Shown here one piece after another: positions 7,228 to 15,570 of a stretch of DNA of 29,415 nt. The notes beneath the pieces were generated by a model. It worked only from the letters and a program-made list of their open reading frames with translations. It was not told the DNA's origin and made no database searches. Within the stretch, counting starts at the first letter, position 1. Each line of letters starts with the position of its first letter. The stretch comes from Bdellovibrionaceae bacterium UBA3535 (lineage in GTDB: Bacteria; Bdellovibrionota; Bdellovibrionia; Bdellovibrionales; UBA840): assembly GCA_002376845.1 (NCBI GenBank), contig DFOS01000016.1, positions 1-29,415 on the forward strand, given 5' to 3'. The position numbers were made by a program, and so were the translations under genes.

Positions 7228-8430
7228 TTGGGGACAAAACTGGGGATACTATTACTAAGCGTAATCATCTTAAGCGCTAGCCAAGCGCCTGCTTCCGATG
7301 CGTGGGAAAATTGGCAACCAAGCTACCGAGAAGCTATTTTGTATCGAGTAAAGGAACTTGCTGAAAAAGCAAAGCCTGTGCATGAGAAACTTGTTAATTC
7401 ATTTTCCCGCTTCTTTGATATGCATTGGTCAGATGTGGAAAAAAGCCGCGAAGCTGCCAGCCTATTCTTGTTAGATGTAATTCATCCTCGTGCTATGAAG
7501 GCGCTACCATATTATGAACAATATATCGGACAACACTTGGATCACGCCATTGCCTATTCTTACAATAAAAGCAAAGAGGGAATTCATATGGCGGGCACCG
7601 CCCTACTGGATAATAATCCCCTAGCATATTATTTTTTAACTGATATCCCGGCTCCATTGAAAAAAAATTACGAGGCTTGGGTCTATTTAGTGTGGCAAAC
7701 TTTAAGCGACTACGATCAAGCCGAACTCAAAGGGCGCATGAAGGAGGAATACTACAAACGTCTTTCTATCGCCTACAAAATCGTACACACCTATTACGAT
7801 TACGATTTTTCTGAGGAGGCCACTCACTTGCGCCGCCTGCTAAACGACCTGCGGCCTTTTGTACGGGATATGGGAATGCGGGATTGCTACGAAGTTCACC
7901 TGATTGATCTTGGCTTTGAGAACGCCATGAGTACGGGTTGCAATATTTATTTTTCGCGCCAGCTTTACAATCTTTATCGAAATGATGAGAAAAAACTGCG
8001 AGCAGTACTTGCCCACGAAATCGCGCATGGGGATCTAGGCCATAGCATGAAAACCCTTGGCTCTTTTTTTAAAATTCTAGGCAAAAACGTGGTGCAATTT
8101 CGTAATGGCATGAAGCAGTGGATGACATACGGCAAAGAAAGTGAGTACCTAAACAGCTTGTCTGATAAGACATTTTTGGACTCCTGCATGCATGATTTTT
8201 TTGATACGGCACCGATGATAGAGATGTCAGCAGATGCCCATGCCGGCTTAATTTTGGAACGTGCTGGTTTCTCTCGCTATGATTTGGTCGATGCCCTGGA
8301 AGAACTAAGTGAAAAAAAAGAAGATTTTTGTAGTGACCCCATCTTGCGAACCGGCTACTCACGCTCTTACCCTACATTTTGTAAGCGTAAAGCCGCCATC
8401 TTAGAAGCAGAACAATGGCAAATTCACTAG
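7228..8430 (+). CDS. Secreted M48-family zinc metalloprotease
   Basis: 400 residues from a TTG start preceded by a G-rich ribosome site. Residues 1-22 (MGTKLGILLLSVIILSASQA and on) are a signal peptide. HEIAH at 263-267 is the HExxH zinc motif, followed by EMSADAHAG with E332 and D336, the usual third-ligand E-x3-D of M48 peptidases. The stretch YEVHLIDLGFENAMSTGCNIYFSR before the active site matches the M48 pattern of a strand pair leading to the catalytic helix. Unlike HtpX there are no internal membrane helices. It is probably a periplasmic or secreted M48 enzyme of the BepA/LoiP type, though no TPR domain is visible. It overlaps the next gene by 16 bases. Confidence 0.88.
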   Translation: MGTKLGILLLSVIILSASQAPASDAWENWQPSYREAILYRVKELAEKAKPVHEKLVNSFSRFFDMHWSDVEKSREAASLFLLDVIHPRAMKALPYYEQYIGQHLDHAIAYSYNKSKEGIHMAGTALLDNNPLAYYFLTDIPAPLKKNYEAWVYLVWQTLSDYDQAELKGRMKEEYYKRLSIAYKIVHTYYDYDFSEEATHLRRLLNDLRPFVRDMGMRDCYEVHLIDLGFENAMSTGCNIYFSRQLYNLYRNDEKKLRAVLAHEIAHGDLGHSMKTLGSFFKILGKNVVQFRNGMKQWMTYGKESEYLNSLSDKTFLDSCMHDFFDTAPMIEMSADAHAGLILERAGFSRYDLVDALEELSEKKEDFCSDPILRTGYSRSYPTFCKRKAAILEAEQWQIH

Positions 8431-9707
8431 GCAAACGCTTTCGCTCAAAGAAACTCCATCATTACTTACAAAATAGCAATGAACATCTATTTCACGCCTA
8501 TTGCATTCTTGCGGCCTTTACTACCTACTTTTGCATGTATGCTTTTCGCAAGCCCTTTTCCGTAGCGACCTTCGAAGCCGCTGACCAAGTCTTTGAAGTT
8601 GATTATAAGATCATACTGATAACCGCGCAGGTACTTGGCTATACTTTATCAAAATTCATGGGAATAAAGGTCGTATCTGAGGTAAAGGGCAAGCACCGCG
8701 GAAAGTCCATTCTCCTACTTATTGGTATAGCAGAGCTCGCGCTTTTAGGATTTGCCCTAACGCCTGCGCCTTATAATATTCTTTTTATGTTTCTAAACGG
8801 CATGCCCTTGGGTATGGTCTGGGGTTTGGTTTTTGGCTATCTAGAGGGCAGAAAATCAACAGAACTACTAGGGGCCGGTTTAAGTGCCAGCTACATCGTA
8901 GCTAGCGGCGCAGTAAAAAGTGTTGGAAAATACTTTTTGCAAAGTGGTGTTAGCGAGTTCTACATGCCTCTGGTTGTGGGGCTTTGTTTTGCTCCGCTAC
9001 TTTTGATTGCTGTATTCCTATTGAACAATATACCCAAACCCACAAAAGAGGACGAGCAGTTAAGAACGAAGCGAAAACCGATGTACGATAAAGACCGTTG
9101 GCGCTTTTTTAAAACCTTTGCTCCAGGTCTTTTCCCCCTTACTTTACTCTATATGCTGCTAACGGCTTACCGAGACTTTCGCGATAACTTTGCCAGAGAG
9201 ATTTGGGATGCTGTTGGCTATGGCGGAAGGCCCGAGCTATTTACTGCAACAGAAATTCCTATTGCCTTTGCGGTTTTGATTTCTTTAGCCACCATTATGT
9301 ACATTCGCAATAACCAGAAAGCACTTATGGCCATTCATATCCTCATGTTATTTGGTTCGGTTCTTATTGGTCTTAGCACCTTGGCTTTTCAATTGCAGTG
9401 GATCAATCCCATTACCTGGATGACGACCATAGGCCTCGGTTTATACTTGGCCTATGTGCCGTATGGTTGCGTTCTGTTTGATCGCTTAATTGCCGCAACG
9501 AAATTCATTGGTACTGCGGGATTTATGATTTATCTAACTGATGCTTTTGGTTATTTGGGCAGTGTGTTTTTGATGTTCTATAAAAACTTTGGCCAACCAA
9601 ATTTATCATGGCTAGATTTCTTTATCTCTTATAGTTATGTGACATCCATATTTTGCGGAATTTGTTTTATCATTTCATTACGCTACTTTTTGGCCAAGAC
9701 TACTTGA
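8415..9707 (+). CDS. DUF5690-type polytopic membrane protein (MFS-like)
   Basis: 430 residues with about 11-12 hydrophobic segments spread over the whole length. The N-terminal part includes FTTYFCMYAFRKPFSVATF, and the middle has GMPLGMVWGLVFGYLEGRKSTELLGAGL and a SYIVASG helix. This pattern matches the DUF5690 family, distantly related to major facilitator transporters and mainly known from Bacteroidota. A cytoplasmic loop near 205-235 is basic (TKRKPMYDKDR). The substrate is unknown. The start lies inside the end of the M48 gene, so the two are co-translated. Its stop runs eight bases into the convergent neighbour, leaving no room for a terminator. Confidence 0.75.
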   Translation: MANSLGKRFRSKKLHHYLQNSNEHLFHAYCILAAFTTYFCMYAFRKPFSVATFEAADQVFEVDYKIILITAQVLGYTLSKFMGIKVVSEVKGKHRGKSILLLIGIAELALLGFALTPAPYNILFMFLNGMPLGMVWGLVFGYLEGRKSTELLGAGLSASYIVASGAVKSVGKYFLQSGVSEFYMPLVVGLCFAPLLLIAVFLLNNIPKPTKEDEQLRTKRKPMYDKDRWRFFKTFAPGLFPLTLLYMLLTAYRDFRDNFAREIWDAVGYGGRPELFTATEIPIAFAVLISLATIMYIRNNQKALMAIHILMLFGSVLIGLSTLAFQLQWINPITWMTTIGLGLYLAYVPYGCVLFDRLIAATKFIGTAGFMIYLTDAFGYLGSVFLMFYKNFGQPNLSWLDFFISYSYVTSIFCGICFIISLRYFLAKTT

Positions 9708-10908
9708 TGCAATAACTTAAACCAAAATCTTTATTCTTAGGATTTTTGCGATAGTTTTTATACGAATCCAAATCTTTAAACTTTAGATTTACCAAAGAGT
9801 TTATATAAGAAGAATGCTCTTTGGTTTTCGAGTCGATCGCCATATTGAATACGGCAATCAAATCCTTTTCAATTTGATTGATTTGCCACTTGGACATTTC
9901 ATTTAGCTGATCTTTTACTTCTTGGTAAGGTCTTTCCACACATTTTGTATCATCCAAAGTGTATTCTCGAACCTTTGATAAATAGTAATAGTTGCCGCAC
10001 ACTGTATCTCTTAAATCTTTGGCAAAATGCTCTGCCCAGTGCTTTGTTACTTTGTCACTTAATTTCTCTTTTAGCTCTGCATTAACATTATAAGATAAGA
10101 GATCTCCATGTTGCAAAATTTTACAAGCGCGCTCTTCTCTATTCTTTACCTCTTTGGCCTGCTCAATCAAAGCCTTAAAAGCCTCTTCAAAAGCTGCATC
10201 GTTATAGACGGAATAATCTTTCAAATCATCTATTTCTACCTTCTCGGCAAACGTTAGTTCCATTTCTTTTAAGTACTGCTTGGTGATTTCAATGTATTTT
10301 GGCCACATACCTTCTATTTTATTCTTTATGTAGAACGCATTTTGCTCCATGCTTTGCAGCTTTTTATCTAGCTCATGCCCCTCAAAACGAATAAGAAGTT
10401 GATCGCCAAGACGCTCCAGATATATTTGATAATTCGGCTTTTCATAGACCCTTGGTGTTTGCACTTCACCCTCAGGCAACTGCCAGCCATGCAGCTGCAT
10501 ATAGCGCCGAAGCTCTTTTTCTGAAGACTGCTGGTCTGCTAGCAGGATTTGGTACGAGGTTAGAGCACACTCCCCGCCACTTAGATCCGAAAAAAAATAG
10601 TAATAATGGAAGCGATCATCTTGCTGCTCACACTTGTAACATGAAAAGGAGCTACGTGTGGAGCTTTGGCATGTTAGGTTTTGTCTATCGCTTAAAACAT
10701 TTCTTAGGCTTTTACCAAAAAGTGGTTTCGCAAAGTATTCAGGAATTTGCCCAGAGCCCTGCACACTCACAATATTCGGACTTAAATTTATATCCAGTAC
10801 ATCCGAGCTAATCAATGCGGGCTCCTCCTTAGCAATCGGCGCTCCCTCCTCAACCAGGATTTTTTGCTGTGCAAAGTTAAGAGTAAGAAATAAGAATATC
10901 GAAATCAC
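9700..10908 (-). CDS. Secreted protein of unknown function
   Basis: 402 residues with an N-terminal export signal (MISIFLFLTLNFAQQ). The region up to about 130 contains several cysteines, including a SCYKC pair and SGGECALTS, which suggests disulfides or metal binding after export. Residues about 170-402 are charged and helical with no recognised motif and a C-terminal SYCIK. Its start codon overlaps the stop of the ferredoxin gene by four bases (ATGA), so the two are translationally coupled. I do not recognise a family. Confidence 0.75.
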   Translation of the reverse strand: MISIFLFLTLNFAQQKILVEEGAPIAKEEPALISSDVLDINLSPNIVSVQGSGQIPEYFAKPLFGKSLRNVLSDRQNLTCQSSTRSSFSCYKCEQQDDRFHYYYFFSDLSGGECALTSYQILLADQQSSEKELRRYMQLHGWQLPEGEVQTPRVYEKPNYQIYLERLGDQLLIRFEGHELDKKLQSMEQNAFYIKNKIEGMWPKYIEITKQYLKEMELTFAEKVEIDDLKDYSVYNDAAFEEAFKALIEQAKEVKNREERACKILQHGDLLSYNVNAELKEKLSDKVTKHWAEHFAKDLRDTVCGNYYYLSKVREYTLDDTKCVERPYQEVKDQLNEMSKWQINQIEKDLIAVFNMAIDSKTKEHSSYINSLVNLKFKDLDSYKNYRKNPKNKDFGLSYCIK

Positions 10909-11183
10909 TTATCCCCCATACGCTTGGCCACTTCTGCAAAAAGCATATCTTCATCCCTCTCGCTTAGATTTTCAAAATACTTACCCTCTGGATAAAGCAC
11001 GGCCACAATGCCATTTTTGCACGAACCCAGGCAGCCGGAACGATTGATTCGCACCTCTTGGCCAAATGCCTGCCGGCAACGAAGCTTAAGGTTTTTTGCC
11101 ATCTGCGCTGAGCCCTTGGCCGAACAGCAAATTTCCTTGCCTTCATTGGTGCATATAAATAGGTGCTGCTGATAGCGAGACAT
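10905..11183 (-). CDS. Thioredoxin-like [2Fe-2S] ferredoxin
   Basis: From ATG 11181-11183 the product is 92 residues and begins MSRYQQHLFICTNEG. This matches the usual start of the family, where a first strand runs straight into the CTN cysteine. Cys11, Cys19/20, Cys51 and Cys55 (SGCLGSCKNG) give the four ligands of a thioredoxin-fold [2Fe-2S] ferredoxin, the Aquifex/Shethna type, also seen as the NuoE-like domain. Upstream in-frame starts exist at 11219 and 11258, and none of the three has a good ribosome site, so the true N-terminus is uncertain. The gene is coupled to the secreted 402-residue protein and divergent from a LysR gene. It is a cytoplasmic electron carrier; partners are unknown. 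Confidence 0.85.
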   Translation of the reverse strand: MSRYQQHLFICTNEGKEICCSAKGSAQMAKNLKLRCRQAFGQEVRINRSGCLGSCKNGIVAVLYPEGKYFENLSERDEDMLFAEVAKRMGDK

Positions 11184-11241
11184 GTAATTATAATAATTTC
11201 TTTTTATTTCATTGTACATTTTTTCATGCGTTATAAACGGA

Positions 11242-11269
11242 TTGGCCCCTCGAGCCATATTGTTATAGA
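11242..11269 (+). promoter_or_regulatory. Candidate promoter of the LysR gene
   Basis: TTGGCC (11242-11247) and TATAGA (11264-11269) are separated by 16 bases, and the ATG at 11278 follows eight bases after the -10. No Shine-Dalgarno sequence is present, so a leaderless message is likely if this promoter is used. It lies in the gap shared with the divergent ferredoxin gene, as is common for LysR regulators that bind between themselves and a target. Confidence 0.45.
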
Positions 11270-11277
11270 AAAATTCT

Positions 11278-12156
11278 ATGAACCTTAACTATTTGGAATG
11301 TTTTGTCTCTTTATCGGAAACCATGAGCTTTACGGAAACCGCAAAGGAATTTTCGGTTTCTCAGCCCAGCATTTCCAGGCAAATTCGCCTACTAGAGGAG
11401 CAGCTCAACCAAAAACTTTTCATTCGAGATAAGCACAAGGTGCATCTTACTGAAGCAGGTATGGAGCTAAAAACTCGCCTTCGCCCCCTAATGAAAGAGC
11501 TCAAAAACGTGATTTCCAGTGCCCAAGAGGATGCCGACAATTTAAAGGGCACCCTTCACGTTGGCTGCTTGGGTGAGGTGGGACAACATGCTGTCATGCG
11601 CTCCATCCTTGATTTTCACCAGCAAAACCCAGGTGTGGATATAGAGACACAATTTTTAAGCCCGAATTTGATCATTGATAAAATAAAATTGGGACAACTA
11701 GATTTTGGCATCATTGGCCAAGAAATTGATCTAGAAAATGTACGCGCCTACAAATTAATGGAGGAGCGCTGCGTTTTGGTTACCCGCGCCAGCAACGAAA
11801 AAATCATCGAAGACATCAACCAAATGTCCTTTGTTACCTACACCCATCACGATGTGCTCTTGGTGGATTATTTGCATCACTTTTACAAACGCATTCCCTA
11901 TGGCAAAATAAAAAAACCTATCAGTGTGAATTCCCATCGCTCCATGGTGGAAGCCTTATTTGAAAACGATTATTACGCCATCATTCCGTATTTTAGTGTG
12001 GAAAAAGAAATTCAAAGCGGCAAACTCAAAATTGTCTCGGATAAAGAAATCACGAACCAACTGTATTTGATTTATATGGAAAACTCATTGATGCCGCTAA
12101 AAAATGAGCTTTTTCGCAAGCACATCATGGCTTGGGCCAAGACAAAATCTTTATAA
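11278..12156 (+). CDS. LysR-family transcriptional regulator
   Basis: 292 residues. Residues 1-60 (MNLNYLECFVSLSETMSFTE and on to QPSISRQIRLLEEQLNQKLF) are the classic LysR winged helix-turn-helix. Residues 88-290 form the periplasmic-binding-like effector domain, starting GTLHVGCLGEVGQ. The effector cannot be read from sequence. It is divergent from the [2Fe-2S] ferredoxin gene, the most likely regulated neighbour by the usual LysR logic. It converges with the oxidase operon with no intergenic bases: its TAA ends at 12156 and the opposing stop begins at 12157. Confidence 0.93.
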   Translation: MNLNYLECFVSLSETMSFTETAKEFSVSQPSISRQIRLLEEQLNQKLFIRDKHKVHLTEAGMELKTRLRPLMKELKNVISSAQEDADNLKGTLHVGCLGEVGQHAVMRSILDFHQQNPGVDIETQFLSPNLIIDKIKLGQLDFGIIGQEIDLENVRAYKLMEERCVLVTRASNEKIIEDINQMSFVTYTHHDVLLVDYLHHFYKRIPYGKIKKPISVNSHRSMVEALFENDYYAIIPYFSVEKEIQSGKLKIVSDKEITNQLYLIYMENSLMPLKNELFRKHIMAWAKTKSL

Positions 12157-13032
12157 TTATTGACGAAAAAGTATGAGCTTCCATTTCTCAAGCACGGGCG
12201 CAAGAAGAAAAGCAAGCATCGAAAAATTGACCCACAAAAAGAAGCGTAGCCAGTTTTTTTCACCAACTGATTTTTGGTACTTATAAAACTGCCACAAAAC
12301 CACAACAGAGAAAGGCAGAATCAAGACGTAGTACATGGTATGCACGTGTAGAAAAAATGGTGCAGATAGTGCGAGAGCGATATACACAAACAAATAAAGC
12401 CCCATATGGTAAATTGTTGTGTGATTACCTAAAATTGCCGGCAAAACTGGTATATCGCCTTTGGCGTAATCTTCTTTATAGCGAATGGCCAACGACCAGA
12501 AGTGCGGCATTTGCCATAAGAACATGATCAAAAACAAATAAACAATTTCTTGGGTTAAAAAATCTGGCTTAATAGCAGCATAGCCCATCACCACTGGCAT
12601 GGCCCCAGGAATGGCCCCCGGAACCGCGGCAAAAATCCACTTTGGCTTCCAAAGCTTCGTGTACAAAAAATTGTAACAAAAAACCGTAAACCAGCCCAAA
12701 TAAACGAGAGGCTCAGACAAGGTGGCAAAAACAATGGTGGCAAACAACATCAGTGCCCAAGCAATCCAAAAGGCCGTGGATTTTTTCATACTGCCTGAGG
12801 GAATTGGCCGAGAGGCTGTACGGGGCATTTTCTTATCAAGCTCTGCCTCTTGTGCCTCGTTAAGGGCAAAGCTACCCATAGTAAAGAGGGCTAGCGAAAG
12901 CAGAAATAAAAAATAATGATAAAAAGAGAAAACCTGCTCGACTTCTAGCCCTAAAAAATAACCGCAAGAAGCCGTAATCAGTACAAAGTAGACAAGCCGT
13001 ATTTTTGTAAGCTCTTTAACAACCTTCCACAT
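12157..13032 (-). CDS. ctaB: Protoheme IX farnesyltransferase (heme O synthase)
   Basis: 291 residues from ATG 13030-13032 (a TTG one codon earlier is less likely). It is a UbiA-family integral membrane prenyltransferase with about nine helices. The first Asp-rich loop is ALNEAQEAELDKKMPRTASRPIP, with the conserved MPRTASRP. The second active-site region is YTKLWKPKWIFAAVPGAIPGAMPV. The enzyme adds a farnesyl group to heme b, giving heme O on the way to heme A for the oxidase encoded just upstream. In most relatives the first loop begins with N-x2-D-x3-D; here it reads NEAQEAELD, with Glu at part of the acidic set. It is the last gene of the oxidase operon, six bases after subunit IV. Confidence 0.95.
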   Translation of the reverse strand: MWKVVKELTKIRLVYFVLITASCGYFLGLEVEQVFSFYHYFLFLLSLALFTMGSFALNEAQEAELDKKMPRTASRPIPSGSMKKSTAFWIAWALMLFATIVFATLSEPLVYLGWFTVFCYNFLYTKLWKPKWIFAAVPGAIPGAMPVVMGYAAIKPDFLTQEIVYLFLIMFLWQMPHFWSLAIRYKEDYAKGDIPVLPAILGNHTTIYHMGLYLFVYIALALSAPFFLHVHTMYYVLILPFSVVVLWQFYKYQKSVGEKNWLRFFLWVNFSMLAFLLAPVLEKWKLILFRQ

Positions 13033-13038
13033 CAAAGC

Positions 13039-13353
13039 CTACAAACGTGGATTGATGCGCGTAAGGATATCTAGCAAACAGAAAAAGATAAACAATACTA
13101 AGAAGAAGAAGCTAGATAAAAATATCACCCGATTCATCATGCCGTCGTATTTGAGGTGCATAAACCAACCCATAACAATGGCGGCTTTCGCGGTGGCAAT
13201 CAAAAGAGCGACCAACAAGCCCGCCTTGCCAAAGTCCACCAAACCAAATTTCGATGACAAAAGAACGGTAACCACAGTCAAAACAATCAATGCGACAAAT
13301 ACATTGATATGGGTTTTAAACGACATTAAATGATGTTCATGATGCTCTGACAT
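13039..13353 (-). CDS. Cytochrome c oxidase subunit IV (prokaryotic type)
   Basis: 104 residues with three membrane helices: SFKTHINVFVALIVLTVVTVLL, the KAGLLVALLIATAKAAIVMGWFMHL segment, and VIFLSSFFFLVLFIFFCLLD. The K-A-x-IVMGWFMHL pattern and the His-rich N-terminus (SEHHEHHL) are typical of the COX4-pro family of caa3 and bo3 oxidases. Its role is structural support of the subunit I-III core. A GGAGTAAGG ribosome site precedes the ATG. Position between CoxC and CtaB is the common order. Confidence 0.92.
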   Translation of the reverse strand: MSEHHEHHLMSFKTHINVFVALIVLTVVTVLLSSKFGLVDFGKAGLLVALLIATAKAAIVMGWFMHLKYDGMMNRVIFLSSFFFLVLFIFFCLLDILTRINPRL

Positions 13354-13362
13354 GCCTTACTC

Positions 13363-14001
13363 CTATTCCACCAAATAAAGTAGTGGGAATAAATAAATCC
13401 AAACCAAATCCACTAAGTGCCAAAAAATTCCTACGCCCTCTACGCCTGTCCAATGGTTGGAGCCATAGTGACCTTTACCTATACGAATCATAATCCAGGC
13501 AATTAGCCCCATTCCAATCAATACATGCAGTCCGTGCAAACCTGTAAGGCAGTAATAAAAAGAAAAATACAGCGGCAAATTCACGGTCTCATTGGCATTG
13601 GTAAACATGGCGCCTGGCAGGAGGCCATGGCTAATTTTTGATGTGTATTCGATGTATTTTACACACATAAAAATAAGCCCGCATAAGAGCGTCAATCCAA
13701 GGGAAATCTGCGCAGCCTTTCGCTTATCTAAACGTATATAATAGATACCAAGTGCCATGGTAAGAGAACTAAACAAAAGCACCACTGTGTTGAAGGCGCC
13801 AAACTGCCAACTCAAATACTCGGCTCCGGCTCGTGCCGTTTCTGGCATGGTGACTTTAAAAATCATATAGCCCATAAGCAGCGCGCCAAACATCAATACT
13901 TCGGTCACCATGAAGAGCCAAACACCCTGCTTGGATGATTCGTACTCATGATCCGCACTATCGAAGTGAAATGCGTGTTTATGTGTCTTAACGGTACTCA
14001 T
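13363..14001 (-). CDS. coxC: Cytochrome c oxidase subunit III
   Basis: 212 residues from ATG 13999-14001. I prefer this to the GTG at 14013 because a GGAGG site ends five bases before it, and that site would lie inside the longer reading. Several membrane helices carry family signatures: WLFMVTEVLMFGALLMGY, YYCLTGLHGLHVLIGM with the HGLHV motif, and the end GIFWHLVDLVWIYLFPLLYLVE. This is the compact form that lacks the first two helices of mitochondrial CoxC. It overlaps the end of coxA by 14 bases, so the two are translationally coupled. It belongs to the membrane core of the oxidase. Confidence 0.95.
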   Translation of the reverse strand: MSTVKTHKHAFHFDSADHEYESSKQGVWLFMVTEVLMFGALLMGYMIFKVTMPETARAGAEYLSWQFGAFNTVVLLFSSLTMALGIYYIRLDKRKAAQISLGLTLLCGLIFMCVKYIEYTSKISHGLLPGAMFTNANETVNLPLYFSFYYCLTGLHGLHVLIGMGLIAWIMIRIGKGHYGSNHWTGVEGVGIFWHLVDLVWIYLFPLLYLVE

Positions 14002-15568
14002 ACGGCCCTCCACTTACACTAGGCGTGCTTTCAAAGTTATGATGCGTTGGCGGTGATTGAATGGTCCATTCCAAAGTTTTTGACCCCCAAGGATTCGCCG
14101 GCGCTTTTTCTTTTCTTATAAAGCCTTGTATTATTGTAACCAATCCTATCACAAAGCCAATAGCAATTAGCCAAGATCCCATGGTAGAAATTCGATTCAA
14201 CTCAGTATATTCAGGAATGTAATCAAAATATCTACGCGGCATGCCGTTTGCGCCAAGTATAAACTGCGGAAAGAAGGTTACGTTAAAGCCAATAAAAATA
14301 AAAACAAATGAAAGTTTAGCCAGTAGCTCATTGTACATATAGCCGTACATCTTAGGATACCAATGGTAAATGGCTCCCATAAGGGCAAACAGGGTTCCGC
14401 CCACCATTACATAATGGAAATGTGCCACCACAAAATAGGTGTCATGAAAGTGAACATCCATTCCAGCGGTTGCCAACATGATCCCCGTGACACCACCAAT
14501 GGTAAAAACAAAGATAAATCCCATGGCAAAGAGCATGGAAGACTTTAATGTAACGGAGCCTTTGTACATCGTGGCCACCCAATTAAAGGTCTTAATCGCT
14601 GTAGGCACGCCAACCAACATGGTTAGAAATGAGAAGACAATGCCCGCCACTTCGGACTGCCCGCTGACAAACATATGGTGTCCCCAAACAAAGAAACTAA
14701 CCGCTGCAATGGCTAAGGAGGAATAGGCAATGGCCGTATAGCCAAAAATCGTCTTTTTAGAATAGGTCGTAATCAGCTCCGATATCACGCCCATAGCAGG
14801 AAGAATCATAATATAAACGGCAGGGTGGGAGTAGAACCAGAAAAAGTGCTGATACAAGACCGGGTCACCACCCAGGGCTGGATCAAAAATACCGATTCCC
14901 ATAACTCTCTCGGCCACAAGTAAAAGCAAAGTGATACCCAGTACGGGAGTTGCCAAAACCTGAATGATCGCGGTTGAATAAAGCGCCCAAACAAATAGGG
15001 GGATATTTTTCATGGTCATACCAGGGCAGCGCAATTTATGAATGGTAACGATAAAGTTCAAACCGGTTAAGACCGAGGACATCCCCATAATGAATGCACC
15101 AAGAGTCATATTGATCACCCCAGCGCTACCCTTAATGGAGTATGGCGTATAAAAGGTCCACCCCGTATCAACACCGTTAAACAATAAAGAACTGATGGAT
15201 ACGATGGCACCAAACATTAATAGATACCAAGATAGTAGGTTTAACCTTGGAAAGGCCACATCCTTAGCACCAATCATAATTGGCAAAAAGAAGTTACCAA
15301 AAATGGCCGGGATGCCCGGAATGATCACCATAAAAACCATGATCGCACCATGGAAGGTCATAAATTGGTTATAGGTGTCGGCGTTCATCACGTCGGGGCC
15401 TGGACTAAATAGCTCTAAGCGAATTCCCAGTGCGGCAATACCACCAACAAAAAAGAAAGTTAAAACACTAATCACATAGAGAATCGCAATGCGTTTGTGA
15501 TCCAAAGTAATTAGCCAGGATTTTAAACCCTTTGCACAATTAATATAATTTTCACCAGCTGCACCCAT
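13988..15568 (-). CDS. coxA: Cytochrome c oxidase subunit I, caa3 type (A2 family)
   Basis: 526 residues, 12 membrane helices. Expected metal ligands are present: H73 (FHGAIM) for heme a, H248 and the cross-linking Y252 (SHPAVY), H297 and H298 for CuB, then H383 for heme a3 and H385 for heme a in VAHFHY. Helix VI reads WFYSHPAVY. The Glu of the classic XGHPEVY motif is replaced by the Tyr-Ser pair that defines A2-type oxidases such as those of Thermus and Rhodothermus. K326 in the VPTAIKTFNW segment fits the K-channel lysine. It catalyses O2 reduction to water with proton pumping. An SD (GGAG) precedes the ATG, and three bases separate it from coxB. Confidence 0.97.
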   Translation of the reverse strand: MGAAGENYINCAKGLKSWLITLDHKRIAILYVISVLTFFFVGGIAALGIRLELFSPGPDVMNADTYNQFMTFHGAIMVFMVIIPGIPAIFGNFFLPIMIGAKDVAFPRLNLLSWYLLMFGAIVSISSLLFNGVDTGWTFYTPYSIKGSAGVINMTLGAFIMGMSSVLTGLNFIVTIHKLRCPGMTMKNIPLFVWALYSTAIIQVLATPVLGITLLLLVAERVMGIGIFDPALGGDPVLYQHFFWFYSHPAVYIMILPAMGVISELITTYSKKTIFGYTAIAYSSLAIAAVSFFVWGHHMFVSGQSEVAGIVFSFLTMLVGVPTAIKTFNWVATMYKGSVTLKSSMLFAMGFIFVFTIGGVTGIMLATAGMDVHFHDTYFVVAHFHYVMVGGTLFALMGAIYHWYPKMYGYMYNELLAKLSFVFIFIGFNVTFFPQFILGANGMPRRYFDYIPEYTELNRISTMGSWLIAIGFVIGLVTIIQGFIRKEKAPANPWGSKTLEWTIQSPPTHHNFESTPSVSGGPYEYR

Positions 15569-15570
15569 GA

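Noticed and set aside
7014..7268. 84-codon open frame on the minus strand in the gap before the M48 gene
   Set aside because: It overlaps the start of the M48 gene, has no ribosome site, and its translation has no signal peptide or domain-like pattern.
10452..11047. Two long plus-strand frames opposite the 402-residue gene and the ferredoxin gene
   Set aside because: They lie antisense to well-supported genes, overlap each other in different frames and lack ribosome sites.
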